Assembly (NCBI RefSeq): GCF_008122265.1
Contig: NZ_CP043042.1
Coordinates: forward strand, 1,054,001-1,118,000
Source of the DNA: Marinobacter fonticola
GTDB lineage: Bacteria > Pseudomonadota > Gammaproteobacteria > Pseudomonadales > Oleiphilaceae
Length of the DNA stretch: 64,000 nucleotides
Direction of reading: 5' to 3'
Within the stretch, counting starts at the first letter, position 1, and each line of letters begins with the position of its first letter. The notes beneath the pieces were generated by a model. That model searched no databases and had not been told where the DNA came from. It saw only the letters and a list, made by a program, of their open reading frames with translations. Both the position numbers and the translations under genes were made by a program. Below, piece after piece: positions 63,932 to 64,000 of this stretch.

Positions 63932-64000
63932 CTAATGGTGCAGTCGTTGGCTGTGTTCGCCGTTGGCAAAAGCGGCTTTCACGGCGGCGAGGGGGGGAGG
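63932..64000 (-). CDS. C-terminal fragment of an unidentified protein at the window edge
   Basis: On the minus strand a frame enters from the right edge and ends with TAG at 63932-63934, reading PPLAAVKAAFANGEHSQRLHH. It may be the tail of a gene upstream of sdaA on the same strand. It is too short to name, and chance cannot be excluded. Confidence 0.3.
   Translation of the reverse strand, partial: PPPLAAVKAAFANGEHSQRLHH

Overview
The window reads as a chromosomal segment of a marine gammaproteobacterium. A Marinobacter-like organism (Marinobacteraceae) is my best guess. This rests on the protein families seen, the gene order rpsF-rpsR-DUF2232 gene-rplI-dnaB-alr, the proA-nadD-rsfS-rlmH-mrdA-rodA-mltB-rlpA-dacA-ybeD-lipB block, a DhmA-type haloalkane dehalogenase, and the GC-rich codon use. 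The lineage is inferred from pattern only; no database search was possible. Coding density is high and no phage, insertion-sequence transposase, CRISPR array or rRNA operon is visible.

Layout. 1-13.6 kb: the end of thyA, folA, a DEAD-box RNA helicase, a thioesterase, a haloalkane dehalogenase, a small Cys-rich protein, an M20 amidohydrolase with an unknown partner, an AI-2E-type permease, a secreted peptidoglycan-binding protein, ilvD, a cNMP/HDOD regulator, a LON-domain protein and a DedA-PAP2 fusion. 13.6-15.6 kb: two adjacent membrane GGDEF proteins, both with destroyed signature motifs, coupled to the DedA-PAP2 gene. 16.1-26.5 kb: the proline/NAD/ribosome-silencing/cell-elongation block (proA, nadD, rsfS, rlmH, mrdA, rodA, mltB, rlpA, dacA, ybeD, lipB). 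27-39.5 kb: an AarF/UbiB kinase, YqaA, a chemoreceptor with a textbook FliA promoter, glutaredoxin, PPi-type phosphofructokinase, the overlapping trio mpl-ubiX-DUF815 ATPase, an acyl-CoA dehydrogenase and a large lipoprotein. 39.6-48.2 kb: tRNA-Leu(CAG), rnr, rlmB, rpsF-rpsR-DUF2232-rplI, dnaB and alr. 48.2-55.4 kb: an unknown protein, an RmlD-like protein, fabB, a fructosamine-kinase-like protein, lipA (far from lipB), and a LysR and a Crp-like regulator separated by a small MITE-like inverted repeat.

The last 9 kb is the most accessory-looking part. A secreted von Willebrand A protein with a PEP-CTERM sorting tag has a sigma-54-type promoter and three 13-bp direct repeats upstream. Next comes a five-gene metal-handling cluster: a His-rich exported protein, a HupE/UreJ-like permease, a single-pass anchored protein, a DUF6488-type exported protein and a DmeF-type cation efflux pump with a long His-rich loop. 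A DUF1624/acyltransferase-like membrane protein, a divergent class A beta-lactamase-like hydrolase, and sdaA (L-serine dehydratase) on the opposite strand end the window.

A recurring oddity is that at least six intergenic gaps hold short, degenerate tandem arrays (13-21 bp units). The unit differs at each place, and no standard feature type explains them.
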